Shown here: positions 45,365-56,759 of the stretch, piece after piece | Layout of the letters: each line of letters opens with the position of its first letter | Position numbering within the stretch: the first letter of the stretch is position 1 | Assembly (NCBI RefSeq): GCF_009727055.1 | Contig: NC_052354.1 | Location: 39,268,046 to 39,332,045, forward strand | Length of the DNA: 64,000 nucleotides | Reading direction: 5' to 3' | DNA from: Benincasa hispida | Lineage: Eukaryota; Streptophyta; Magnoliopsida; Cucurbitales; Cucurbitaceae | Made by a program: the position numbers and the translations under genes | The notes under the pieces: model-generated | Database searches by the model: none | What the model saw: the letters and a program-made list of their open reading frames with translations, nothing else | Told to the model about the DNA's origin: nothing

Positions 45365-47322
45365 TGATGACATAAAAATGGATGCCTTTATCTTTATGCA
45401 TATAGACAATGATGAATATGAATGATACAAGCTCATGCTACCATAAACTTGTAAGGATATGACATGTAATGATGTCTATCTGATGCGCTAATGAATGAAT
45501 GAATACTCTAATTGCGCTTAAGCTCTTTTGCAATAAAGACATTTTTTTTATGCGATACTACGTCTAAATATATGCGTTGTTAATGATATGCTTGTAGTAT
45601 GCGATGGAATAGTGCGTGTCACAAGTTTACTTGCGCTGAAACCAAGTATAATTCCATTGCAAGTTTCTCAGAATGATCCGAGGTCGAACACAGGGATTGT
45701 TTTCGTTAATACGTTACTTAAGTGATACATGCGACCGGTTTTTAATAATGAATAAAGAATGTTGATTTATACAAAAATGTAAATTGCGGTGAAAGTAAAA
45801 ATGCGTTAATAAAATAAATCCTAAACTAATATGATACACGATACAAGATACATGATACATGATACATGATACTGAGGTCGAGAACTGACTGTGAAGTTGT
45901 ACAAAGATTCGATGTATGTGATGGCAAGTCTTTATGAATGAAGCAAAAAGAGAGAGTAAATAGTAAAAACATTGCAAGTTTGTCAATTGCGTTAAAGATG
46001 CAACTAAGGTTTCGCTTTCTCTTAGCGTACATCTCTCGGTGATCGGCCGCGTCCCCATATCTCTATGGTGAAATAGGGATGAACATGATGAACGTAAGGT
46101 TGTTTTCATATCTGGAAATACTTCTAGCTTTAGTTAACGCATTCTTCCAACCTTCTCTCAATAGGTAGAATACATCTTCACTTCTGCTCTCACATGTGAA
46201 GATGCCGTCAAGCATGCTTTAGCTAAACTTAATTATTTCCTTAACATAAATTAACCCACTCGCTTAATTCTTGCTATTTACCCAGGGGATTAAGAACACA
46301 TCATGGAGAAAATGGATTATGGATGTACGGAAAGGGACAGAGAGATGACAATGAAAATTATCATAACATTTAATTCTAAAATTAAGCGTTCGATACATGT
46401 TGTGAATGAGAGATTATAGAAGATGAATATAGATGATGAAATAGAGATTAGAAACAAATACAGAAAGAGTGTCAACATCTTGACACAGATCCCGAACGAA
46501 GATTGTCCTTGCCGACGTGTGGAAGTGGTGGAGAGGAAAGCTTCTTTCTCAGGCTTGCTTTCCCAGTAGAATTGACCTTCGCACAGAGCTTCAGCTACGG
46601 GAATTGGAAGGATTCTCTGCTCGGAGACTCACCTCTCGGCCTTGTCTCGTGGTTCTCCCGGATCTACTCTGGACAGTCGCTTCAGACCAACCTTTCTCTC
46701 AGAATCAGTACATGCACGCCTTTATGTATTCATGTATATTTTTCAGGGAATTCGAAGAAGCTATTTATAGGCGAAACTTGGCTCTTTGAATGTGTGGTCC
46801 CCACTGTATGGTTATGGTAGTTCCTGAAATGGCGGAATGAGAAATTCCTTCTGTTACGCCATCAATCCCGTCAGAAATGCACAACTGAAAGTTGTACACT
46901 TGTCTGAATCTTCCGCAAATGCGTTGCTCTTTACATCTTCGATCGATCGCAGCATGTGGTGTTATTTTTTATTACCGCATTAGGTTGAAATTGCATTGAT
47001 CGCTAGAGCTCTTGATTGATTGTCGCATGCACCGTCATTGCATTGATCATCTCTTCATTCTTGATTGATGGGCGCAATGCGACGTAGATGCGTTGTTCAC
47101 TTTATCTTTGATCCATGAACGCATACGGTGACTGATTTCCTACCAAATAGAAACTGAAAACATTTTATTCTACCATCGCAATGGTGTTAGTGGGTGTATT
47201 GGTGACATTTTATAATTTTCGCATTTCTTAGTCAATTTTTATACTATCGACGCAACTTTTCTTTATTTTTGCCGCAATATCCAAATAAAACAGTTAATAA
47301 TTCGTATTTCTACAAGTTATCA
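45365..47322 (-). repeat. Element E 3' LTR, subfamily 2
   Basis: 1958 bp; minus-strand start TGATAACTTGT / AGAAAT / ACGAATTATT, end ...TTTATGTCATCA. TATA box (minus) at 46762-46769. CG-word block at 46910-47110 as in J. ORFs here (45714-46109, 46503-46820) are shared by chance with the other LTR copies and are not supported genes. Confidence 0.85.
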
Positions 47323-47870
47323 CACCCCCAAATTTAGATATATGTTTGTCCTCAAGCATATCTTCCACTAAGGCAATATTGTTCAATTCTTATCCTAACT
47401 TTGCGTCGATTGGTTGCTCTGAATGCTCGACCTATATAACATTACTTAACAACGCAATTTCCTTCTATCCCTTAATAATTCATAAACATACCCTATTTTA
47501 TTCTTTTAGACAATAAATCTCTACTAAAAAATTCCTTTCTTATTTTGAAAAGAATGTTTACCTCTTCTTGCAAAAACAACTTGGTGCGTTTATATGCAGT
47601 GGTCTAGTTTGCATGATTTTATTAGAGACTGTTGATCATGGTTACACCCTTCATTTTGGCTTGTTCCCACGGGTGTCATGCGAACATCCAACTACGGTTG
47701 TGTGCCAATCTCAACTTCAACTCTTGATTTTCAGCTAAGTTTAACTTTAGCTGGTCAAAGGAGTTGTCCCTTATATTCTTATTTTTCTTCTCAAAGAATC
47801 AAGAAATAGCTTCTATACATAGAAATAATGAATGAAATAAAATAAAAGAATGATCGCAACAAAATTTTGT
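47323..47870 (-). other. Element E 3' untranslated region and polypurine tract
   Basis: CACCCCCAAATTTAG (47321-47335) is the reversed purine tract CTAAATTTGGGGGTG. At 47658-47693 the conserved motif AGTTGGATGTTCGCATGACA plus CCCGTGGGAACAAGCC lies in the same orientation as in element A. No ORF. Confidence 0.75.
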
Positions 47871-50800
47871 AGATTTATTGAGGAGGAGGTTCAGGAGGAG
47901 GATTTTGTGGAGGAACATGAGGAGCTTCTTCAAAGTGCAGTTGTTGCTATAAATGTGGAGGCACTATGGGACCATGTAGATAGGCTGTCAAAAATTGAAG
48001 TACTCATGGTTGCGCTCTGCCACTTGTCTTTGGTTCAGGTGGGTTGTGTAGATATTGCGTTGAATGTTGATCAGCACTGTCTTGTCATCGCAACACTGCA
48101 TTGCAACTCTGCTTGTCGCTCGTGTAACTTCGTCATTCGCTGGCAGAAAAAAGTCATGTTGATGAGAGAGAGAGAACGTATATCAGCAAGGTCAGCAGCT
48201 AAGGTGGCAATAGTGGGCTACGCCTATGATGTTTCACCATCATGTTTTGGGGTTGAAGTAAGAAGTGCCTTCACCCATCATGTGGGTCGTTAACATGCGG
48301 TGGTGGAGGAGAAAATTGCGATGAAGATGAGGAGAGGAGGGAGCTGCTGGATATGCGTTGGTGAAGCAGGAGCGAGGAGGAGGTTAGTAAAATGTTCGAA
48401 GAGTGGAGAAAGGGGTTCTGTAGGAGGGCTTGGAGGTGAATGATCAAAGGTAAAGGGTCCCAAGGGTTCTTGATCTGCGATGATGGCTCTTGGAATTTTC
48501 CTTTCCTTTGTCAACCTTGCGTTGTTTCTCTTGGGCTTTGGTTGCTGCGCGGCGCATTTAAATCGATGATGGGCCTTTTCAGTGGAAGCTCAGGCAAGGG
48601 GGTAATGCTTTGAGAAGCATTCTCTCAAAATCTGTTGATGATGCCATGCCATGGACTTCTGGCATTGGTTCTTCCTCAATACCTACACCAATGAGAGGCA
48701 TAAGCTTGAAACTGTCCAAGGAAGAAAATATTGGCCTTTTTTTACGCCCCATAAAACCTCGAATCTGCCTTGCGATCAATTGGCCCCACATCTATTGGAA
48801 ATGTCGTGTGCTATAACATTATGCGGCCATGACTCTATCGCTCAAACTGTTTTGTCATGAGAAGTCGGATGAGTCATCATTTCACCAAATACATACCCAA
48901 AGCCGCGCCTCCAGAAGAGTTTATTGGATGCAAGGGTTCTGATGCTCTTTATAGATACGGCCATGTACATGCCTGGTTGCGTTAAATATCTTCAGTGCAT
49001 TTTCCATTTGTTCTTCTAATGGGATCATCAATGATTTTATTACCCGGCGCCTCCAAGATGTCCTTCATCTAATGTAACTCATTGATGTCCTTGCACTGAA
49101 AGGCACTACCCTCATCTTTCATGATCACCGCATCTTTGATGCCATGAAGTTGTCCATTATAGAAAGCTCGCACTAACCGTTGGGATTACGATGGATGGGC
49201 ACTGGCAAAGNNNNNNNNNNNNNNNNNNNNNNNNNNNNNNNNNNNNNNNNNNNNNNNNNNNNNNNNNNNNNNNNNNNNNNNNNNNNNNNNNNNNNNNNNN
49301 NNNNNNNNNNNNNNNNNNNNNNNNNNNNNNNNNNNNNNNNNNNNNNNNNNNNNNNNNNNNNNNNNNNNNNNNNNNNNNNNNNNNNNNNNNNNNNNNNNNN
49401 NNNNNNNNNNNNNNNNNNNNNNNNNNNNNNNNNNNNNNNNNNNNNNNNNNNNNNNNNNNNNNNNNNNNNNNNNNNNNNNNNNNNNNNNNNNNNNNNNNNN
49501 NNNNNNNNNNNNNNNNNNNNNNNNNNNNNNNNNNNNNNNNNNNNNNNNNNNNNNNNNNNNNNNNNNNNNNNNNNNNNNNNNNNNNNNNNNNNNNNNNNNN
49601 NNNNNNNNNNNNNNNNNNNNNNNNNNNNNNNNNNNNNNNNNNNNNNNNNNNNNNNNNNNNNNNNNNNNNNNNNNNNNNNNNNNNNNNNNNNNNNNNNNNN
49701 NNNNNNNNNNNNNNNNNNNNNNNNNNNNNNNNNNNNNNNNNNNNNNNNNNNNNNNNNNNNNNNNNNNNNNNNNNNNNNNNNNNNNNNNNNNNNNNNNNNN
49801 NNNNNNNNNNNNNNNNNNNNNNNNNNNNNNNNNNNNNNNNNNNNNNNNNNNNNNNNNNNNNNNNNNNNNNNNNNNNNNNNNNNNNNNNAAATGTTTCCCA
49901 TCCATGCTCTAGCACAACACTTGTAATTAAGTCTAGTAGTGGTGTTGGCGCAGGAAAGAATTCCATTTCTATCACCATGTCATCATTCTCTTTCTTCTTT
50001 GATGGGCGTCCTTTGACCAACGCAGACTCACTGCTTTCCGCTTTTTCTTTGCCCTTTTCTTTTGCCAACATAAGGCAGGATCTTTGTTTTTGTCTCTTTT
50101 CCCGTTCCTTGCACTGTTTTTCCTTCTCCCACTCCACAATTTCTTTATTTTTCTTCTCTCGAATGCGCTGACCATTTGCTCTATGCCTCTTCTCCCTCTC
50201 TTCCTTCTTCTTCTTTTCTTCCTCTTCTTCTTCTCTCATTTCCCTTTCAAATTTCTCTAAGGCCAGCAATATGCGCTGTTCTTCCTCGAGCCTTATTCTC
50301 TCTTCTTATGTCGAGATTGCATTGTTGCAGCGCACTTCTTCATCGTGTAATTTTCTTCTTAAATCGCCTTTTGTTATGATTTGTTGTGCTCGCAACATCT
50401 TCTCTTGTTTTTCTTCCTCCTTTCTTCTTCTCCTTTCCTTCTCTTCTATTGCACTTTGCAAAATTGATGGGTCGATTGTTGACCCTTGCGGTGCATTCTC
50501 CTTGTGATGCCGCATAAGAGGGGTGATGTCTGGATCCTCTCCATTGTCAGTCGTAACCATTCTTATTTGCGTCGATTCCTCTTCAGGTTGTGCTGATTCT
50601 CTTTGTTGCATTGACACCCCCTCATCCACCTTTGCGGTGGTTGATTCTCCGTCGATTCCTAGGCTCTCAACCCTCTTTCTCTTTTCTTTCTTCTTCTTTA
50701 GGAGCTTCCCTTCTCACCTGCGTTCCCTCTTCTCACTCGATTTTTTGTCTTTCTTCTCCTTCCTTGGTTGGGCTTCTTCATCTCCTTCTGCCCTCTTCTC

Positions 50801-51310
50801 CTCGTTCTTCTTCTTCTTCTTCTCCTCAGTCATTTCAATTTGCTTCTCCGCCACCACTTCCTCCAAAGCAACTCTAGTGGATCCCTCACAGGATTCTGTG
50901 TGAACAGTTTCCTTAGGATCTGAAACTGCCAGAGCGCTCCTTCTTGAAGCTTCCTCCATCTCTTTCTTCAAAGGTAATGGTTGATTAACAACCCTAGCTT
51001 CGGGCAGCCCTCCTTCCTTTTCCATATTACTTAGTATGCTCCCAAACACTTCTCTGTTGTCTCTTCTCTTCTTTTTGCTTTCAGATGACAGTGTTGGGAG
51101 TGCGGCACTCTCTGTGCTCTGCCCCTCTCTGATTTGGATTGGTCTGGCTGCTAAAGGCTTTCGCCAAGGTTTTCCGACGATTCGTGGGATGGGTTTTGGC
51201 TGGGCAGCGAGGCGACGGCTTGCTGCGAGTAATGTCACCTCTCCTGCAGTGATTTGGGCTGATGAGAGTGATGAAGGTAAAGAGGATGAATGGGAAGATT
51301 GATCGGCCAT
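47871..51310 (-). pseudogene. Extra ORF of Athila-like element (element E): charged N-terminus plus plant-transposon-protein-like domain
   Basis: Starts at ATG 51310 (MADQSSHSSSLPSSL). One frame stays open to the gap at 49888 except for a TGA at 50714-50716 and one stop at 50306-50308. Order: Ser-rich start, NMEKEGGLPEARVVNQPLP, a long Lys/Glu-rich stretch likely to form coiled coil (50300-50000), then LDLITSVVLEHGWETF just before the gap. After the gap, in broken frames, come LVRAFYNGQLHGIKDAVI and LIARQIRGFMGRKKRPIFSS (48791-48700). These resemble the 'putative plant transposon protein' domain of Athila-associated ORFs. A Pro-rich tail reaches ~47875. Function unknown; not a polymerase. Confidence 0.75.
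49211..49888. other. Assembly gap (678 N)
   Basis: Inside the extra ORF of element E; the frame on each side cannot be linked. Confidence 1.
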
Positions 51311-52204
51311 GGCTGTACTGAGTGAACGAGTTGGGAAAGTCTTTAGGGTTTAGGAAGAAAGCCTGAAGGTCTGGGTATGCAAGTTGTGTTTAGGGTTTTC
51401 GTTTGCAAAAAGATTCAAATAGACTCTCTAAGACGAAGGAGGAGAGAATTTATAGGTTGGGCCTTGATGGGCCCAACGCAAATTCTGCGTGGCAGGCCTC
51501 GAGGTACTAAAAAAGCCTGCCGTCGTGCTTCTCACATTTATGAATTAGCAGAGAAGTACGTCCTTTCATTTCCTTGGAAGCCTAAACGATTGGACTACTC
51601 TATTTGCAAAAAGAATTTGTCTTTTTTGTTTTATTCGGATGGGCGCAAGGTTAAGATTAACGCAATGCCTCCATCATCACAAATGCATATTTGCAGAGGA
51701 TGGGTAACAACGCATGTATCCGCGCAATATACCCCTCAACTCAACACATTTCTAGAGGACGGGCACACGGTATTTCTACTGGTGCAATACTACCTCGACA
51801 TAGTGCATTTTTGCTAAGGACGGGCGAAAAAATACATACGAGCACAACACACCCCTCAGGGCAATGCACTTGTGAAAAATGAACACAAAGTGTATCTTGT
51901 TAGCACAAGATGCACCCATCCTCGCAATGCATACCAGATGTTGATTGTTATTATTTTTATTTTTTTTGCATCAACGCAAGTCGCTAGGACTTTACGGTAT
52001 TCATTTTCTTTTAAACAATCATTCACAGAGAATTTAAAACCACGCAATTAATGCAGAAAGTATGGGAATTGAAATAACGCACAAAAATTAACGTAATTAA
52101 ATTAAATGAAGAGTAAATTCATAAAGCAATAAAAGCTAGTTTAAGAAAGCAATAAATAACGTAATGCATAAAGCTAGAAAGCAATTAAACATAGATTTTA
52201 GAGA
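51311..52204 (-). other. Element E spacer with 55-bp repeats
   Basis: Same as the D and J spacers: TAGGTTGGGCCTTGATGGGC at 51450-51470. AGGA(C/T)GGG(C/T) repeat series at 51660-51930, 52-60 bp apart. AT-rich, ORF-free 51930-52200. Confidence 0.7.
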
Positions 52205-52618
52205 TGCTGATTGAAAGAAATTTCTCACATGATTACCGCAATCCACACCTCTGCAGGCGGTCAAACTTGCCTGTGCAATGTCATCAAGGACATTGTTCAC
52301 CTCCTTGCCTCATCCCACGGTGTGTACGGGAAGAGATACAATCTAATTCCTTCGAGAGTCATACCAAGTATGGAGAATGCGTTGCACATTTCTACGAAGC
52401 TGGTCAAATGAGCATACGGGTCTTCTTCTCGTAGACCTCCGACTCGTCTCGCATTTTAGATCATTTGAAGCATGACCGGCCATATCTCAAACCTTTCATT
52501 CTCTGCAATCGTAGGTCTTGAAATTTCGGTGCTTAATTTGGTTCTAATGTGTTCCTGCGCGAAAATACACTTAATCTCTGGGTCAGCTTAGAATTTCTGG
52601 ATCAATTCCAGTACTCAT
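52205..52618 (-). pseudogene. Gag remnant with internal deletion (element E)
   Basis: ATG at 52618 (MSTGIDPE). Weak traces of the gag middle (KLGRN-type stretch near 52400, LPVHTVG near 52315) jump to NVLDDIAQASLTAC (52295-52250), the same 3' junction as in D. Capsid and zinc knuckle are lost, so E cannot supply its own gag. Confidence 0.7.
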
Positions 52619-52710
52619 AAACCATCAGCCTGTTTTTCACGTTAAACAGACAGTACAAAGAGATTTGTCCTGCAACATATCACAAAAGTATTCAACGCTA
52701 ACTGTTACCA

Positions 52711-52729
52711 ATCACCGACAACGACGTCA
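52711..52729 (-). promoter_or_regulatory. Primer-binding site, tRNA-Asp type (element E)
   Basis: Minus strand TGACGTCGTTGTCGGTGAT: the family site with several transitions. Confidence 0.75.
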
Positions 52730-52735
52730 TAAACT

Positions 52736-53935
52736 TGATGACATAAAAACGGATGCCTTTATCTTTATGCATATAGACAATGATGAATATGAATGATATA
52801 AGCTCATGCTGCCATAAACTTGTAAGGATACGACATGTAATGTTGTCTATCTGATGCGCTGATGAATGAATGAATGCTCTAATTGCGCTTAAGCTCTTTT
52901 GCGATAAAGACATTTTTTATGCGATACTACGTCTAAATATATGCGTTGTTAATGATATGCTCATAGTATGCAATGGAGTAGTGCGTGTCACAAGTTTCCT
53001 TGCGCTGAAACTAAGTATAATTCCAATGCAAGTTTCTCAGAATGATCCAAGGTCGAACACAAGGATTGTTTTCATTAATGCGTTACTTAAGTGATTCATG
53101 CGACCGGTTTTTAATAATGAATAAAGAATGTTGCTTTATACAAAAATGTAAATTGCGGTGAAAGTAAAAATGCGTTAATAAAATAAATCCTACAATAATA
53201 TGATACACGATACAAGATACATGATACATGGTACTGAGGTCGAGAACTGACTGTGAAGTTGTACAAAGAATCGATGTACTCTGGACAGTTGCTTCAGACC
53301 AACCTCTCTCTCAGAATCGGTATATGCACGTCTCTATGTATTCATGTATATTTTTTAGGGAATTCGAAGAAGCTATTTATAAGCGAAGCTTGGCTCTTTG
53401 AATGTGTGGTCCCCACTGTATGATTATGGTAGTTCCCGAAATGGCGGAATGAAAAATTCCTTCTGTTACGCAATCAACCCATTAGAAATGCACAACTGAA
53501 AGTTGTACACTTATCAGAATCTTCCGTAAATGCGTTGCTCTTTACATCTTCGATCGATCGCCGCATGCGGTGTTATTTTTTATTATCGCATGCGGTTGAA
53601 ATTGCGTTGATCGTTAGAGCTCTTGATCTATTGTCGCATGCGCCGTCATTTCGTTGATCATCTCTTCGTTCTTGATTGATGGGCGCAATGCGACGTAGAT
53701 GCGTTGTTCACTTTATCTTTGAGCCATGAACGCATGCGGTGACTGATTTCCTACAAAACAGAAACTGAAAACATTCTATTCTACCATCGTAATGGTGTTA
53801 GTGGGTGTATTGACGACATTTTATAATTTTCACATTTCTTAGTCAATTTCTATACTATCGACACAACTTTTCTTTCTTTTTGCCGCAATATCTAAATAAA
53901 ACAGTATAAATAACTTGTATTTCTACAAGTTATCA
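52736..53935 (-). repeat. Element E 5' LTR, shortened by internal deletion
   Basis: 1200 bp against 1958 for its partner. The join lies at 53270-53282 (CGATGTA to CTCTGGACAG). It removes the counterpart of about 45918-46668. Ends and hairpin (TGATAACTTGT / AGAAAT / ACAAGTTATT) are intact; TATA (minus) at 53374-53381. Confidence 0.85.
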
Positions 53936-55182
53936 ACCACAAACCAATAAACTAACATCCAATATTATCTTTGTAACTTAAACATGTATGTAGAGACAAA
54001 TGGGTGGATCATGTTTAAGTGATGACCTAAATGATCTATAGTACATGGATAAGGCTGGGTATCTTATCCTGGCGACACTACGATTATGGCCCGCTTTGTA
54101 AGTGTTACAATTATTGTAAAGTGCTACAAATGATCTTATCCTGATCATTAATGCATAGACATGTAAGCAGGGATATTCTATACAAATGAGTTTGTATAAG
54201 ACTGGACCACAAAATGTTTAGTCTCATTATATAACGTCGTTCATAATAAAGACTTACATTTCACCAGGATGACCGTAGGTTATATGACCTGAATCTTGAG
54301 TGAGTTGTGAACTCTTGCCTATGAAGGCAGTCCTTTGATTTGTATGGGTGAGAGTGGTTAGATTTCCAACTCAACAAGCCTACCATTTTGGGGCTTCGTC
54401 TGATTGGGGAGCTGGAAACACAGCTACACAAGATGGTATTCACTCCTTCTCCGAGGTAGGGGTAAGTAGATAAATTTCTCCCTTAAGGGCTGATTCCGGA
54501 TCTTGAACAATATGATGCTACACCCTCTCTTGGCCCGAGAGGGATTTAGTCATAGTTAGACTATGATTTATTGTTCATTAAAGGGATCAGTGGTACTTCA
54601 AGAGTTAGATATAACTACAAGGGTAAAACGGTAATTTGGCCTAGCTGTACTTACATGCAATTTGTGAAGGGTCATCGTACTGTTGATTGGTTATATCCAA
54701 TGGACATAGAAATATATCTGTAGTACGAAGAGTGCAGCTGTCGGTAGTGGAGTGCTCGACAGTTAAGGAATGGTGAATTATTTAATTAAAGAGTTTAATT
54801 AATTATTCATGTATCGTTAGAGCTTCAAGCTACAGGTCCATGAGGTCCCCTTGGTATCTCAATAAGATTAATTGAGAATTAATTTTTGGATTAATTTGAC
54901 TTGTTCAAATCAGTAAAAGGATTTAATTATGTATGGTATAATTAAGTTGATTTAATTATAAGTGATATAATTATTATATTGTATTTGATATATTATAGCT
55001 TAATGAGAGGACAAAAATATTTGAATAAGATTCAAATATAGTTTCTATGAATTGGATTCATAGTTGTTAAATTTAATTTAAATATGTTTTATATTAAATG
55101 TCATATAAGAGAGAAAGAAAATATAGTTTATATTATATGTGATACAATATTAAAACTATAGGTTATATGTTATATTTGATAT

Positions 55183-55218
<36 letters not shown>

Positions 55219-55515
55219 GATATGATAAGTTAGTTATCATATTTATATTTATATCTATATTAATTATTATTTAAAATAATAAGGAGGGAGTTACAACTCC
55301 CCTTCCCCTTCTTTTTCTCTCCACCCACGTGAGTGGGTGGTGGTTATATCTGAAATGTAGAAAAAAAGAAAAGGTTTCTTCTTCTTTCTAAGATTGATCG
55401 ATTGAGATAGTGAAAAAAGATAGAAGAGTTTTGTGTGTGTGAATTGAATTTTGTTGGTGAACAGTTTCAATTTCTTCTTCCTCTCAACAAAATTCCCTCA
55501 ACCAAAATAGCTAGA
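53936..55515 (+). repeat. Copia LTR K, right part
   Basis: ACCACAAACCAATAAACTAA onward, continuing 45219-45364 and parallel to LTR G up to AAAATAGCTAGAGCC near 55515. It lacks the last ~300 bases of the LTR. (AT)n at 55185-55214. Confidence 0.8.
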
Positions 55516-55649
55516 GCCGCTTCCAATTTTCACCTCAGGCCCTGATTAATCCGAGATTCTGCCTCTTCTACAAATTCTCCACTTTTTTCTTCTCCTCTTG
55601 CAATCTTTCTCCGGTAAGATAACCTTGAAAACTAGATTCTCCCAGCTTT
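55516..55649. other. Unassigned joint between LTR K and element H
   Basis: 134 bases not matching LTR G or Copia pol. Likely contains the breakpoints that removed H's integrase. Confidence 0.4.
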
Positions 55650-56110
55650 TAAATGGCACCACTTTCACTAAATTTAACATTTGTTGCTATTTTGAACATA
55701 TCAGAATTTAGCACAACTTTTGTAAATAACGGCCTTAGTACATACAAGTTACTTTCTATTGAACCAAAGCTTAGCTCCATTCCATTCTTAAAAATAAATA
55801 CTTTACTTTCAAAGAAGGATTGGGAATACTTTTGTTTAATCAGACAAGAAACAAAAATTAAGTTCCTCTTGATATTGTGAACTTCATATACGTTATCCAA
55901 TAACATATATTGTTTCTTATCCAAAAATAACTTAAGCCTACCTACGGCAACAGCTAAAATGACCTCACCAGTACCGACTCTAAGTCATCACTTCAGCTAC
56001 CAATTGCCTCTGGGAAGTAAATCCCTGATAGGAAGAACATACGTGATTAGTAACTCCTGAATCAACTATCCAAGCAGAATCATCATTCTCTACTAAGCAT
56101 GTCTCTAAGG
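55650..56110 (-). pseudogene. Copia protease and GAG-pre-integrase (element H)
   Basis: 56110-55930 gives LVENDDSAWIVDSGVTNHVC with protease DSG and SSYQGFTSQ, with stops. 55924-55650 (91 codons open) gives KKQYMLLDNVYEVHNIKRNL, SCLIKQKYSQSFFESKVFIF and GSIESNLYVL. Parallel to 32766-33180 in C. Integrase should follow to the left but is absent. Confidence 0.85.
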
Positions 56111-56660
56111 CAAACAATTCATACTTATTTTTTCAGAGTTTTTTCTTTTTGGAAAAGTAGTGGGATCAGCTCCATAACCCATATCATAAACTCCAAGTTT
56201 CATCTCAAAGGACAATCTTCGTTTATTAACTTCACTAGATTCAGCAACATTTCCTTTCTCTATTTTTCTTTTGACATTCAATATGAACTAGAGTTTATCT
56301 TGGGGGCTGACATTACTGATTTCCTCGTCACCGACCCCACTTTTCTTCAATTGTGAGAACTTTCACTCAAACAATTTTTGCATTGATTGCATGATCTGAT
56401 GTGTAGTGACCATGCTCTCAAATCTTTTGGCTAAGGCATTAGGTATGCTTGCCAAAATGTAAACTCGAGTCTTATCATCAGCTCGTCCACATTTCGTATG
56501 CATCACGAACATTTTGTGTTGCATCAGGGGTTGAGACTAGAGGACAATCCTCAATCAAAACGAAGTTGAGGTCGTTAACCATGAAAAATGTTTTAATCGA
56601 ATCTTTTCAAGTCGTATAATTAAAACCGGTCAAACAAGTAGAGGCAAATAATCGAAAAAT
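56111..56660 (-). pseudogene. Copia gag (element H)
   Basis: Minus frames: NYTT, a TGA in place of Trp, KDSIKTFFMVNDLNFVLIED, then VRDAYEMWT, and DDKTRVYILASIPNALAKRF, ESMVTTHQIMQSMQKLFE. This is the UBN2-type capsid region of plant Copia gag. Behind it (56110-56350) a Lys-rich stretch replaces the zinc knuckle, which I cannot find. Gag is missing from C and only a piece survives in F, so this is the fullest Copia gag here. Confidence 0.8.
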
Positions 56661-56759
56661 ACAATTTGACATTTTTGTTGAAAAGAAACAAATTAATCTA
56701 CATTAGATTTTAGCATAACTCTAAAACATCCAATCAATTTTAGCAAAAACTAAATGAAC

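Larger units (their letters stand above)
45365..53935 (-). mobile_element. Element E: complete pol-less Athila-like element
   Basis: Flanked by perfect duplications ACCAC (45360-45364, 53936-53940). LTRs at 52736-53935 (5', shortened) and 45365-47322 (3'), primer site, gag remnant, spacer, ~3.4-kb extra ORF and polypurine tract, all on the minus strand. There is no protease, RT, RNase H or integrase trace; 678 N at 49211-49888 fall inside the extra ORF. It must have been mobilised by enzymes from another element. Confidence 0.85.

Noticed and set aside
50176..50903. Plus-strand ORFs rich in Ser, Leu and Phe
   Set aside because: Antisense shadows of the Lys/Glu-rich extra ORF of element E.
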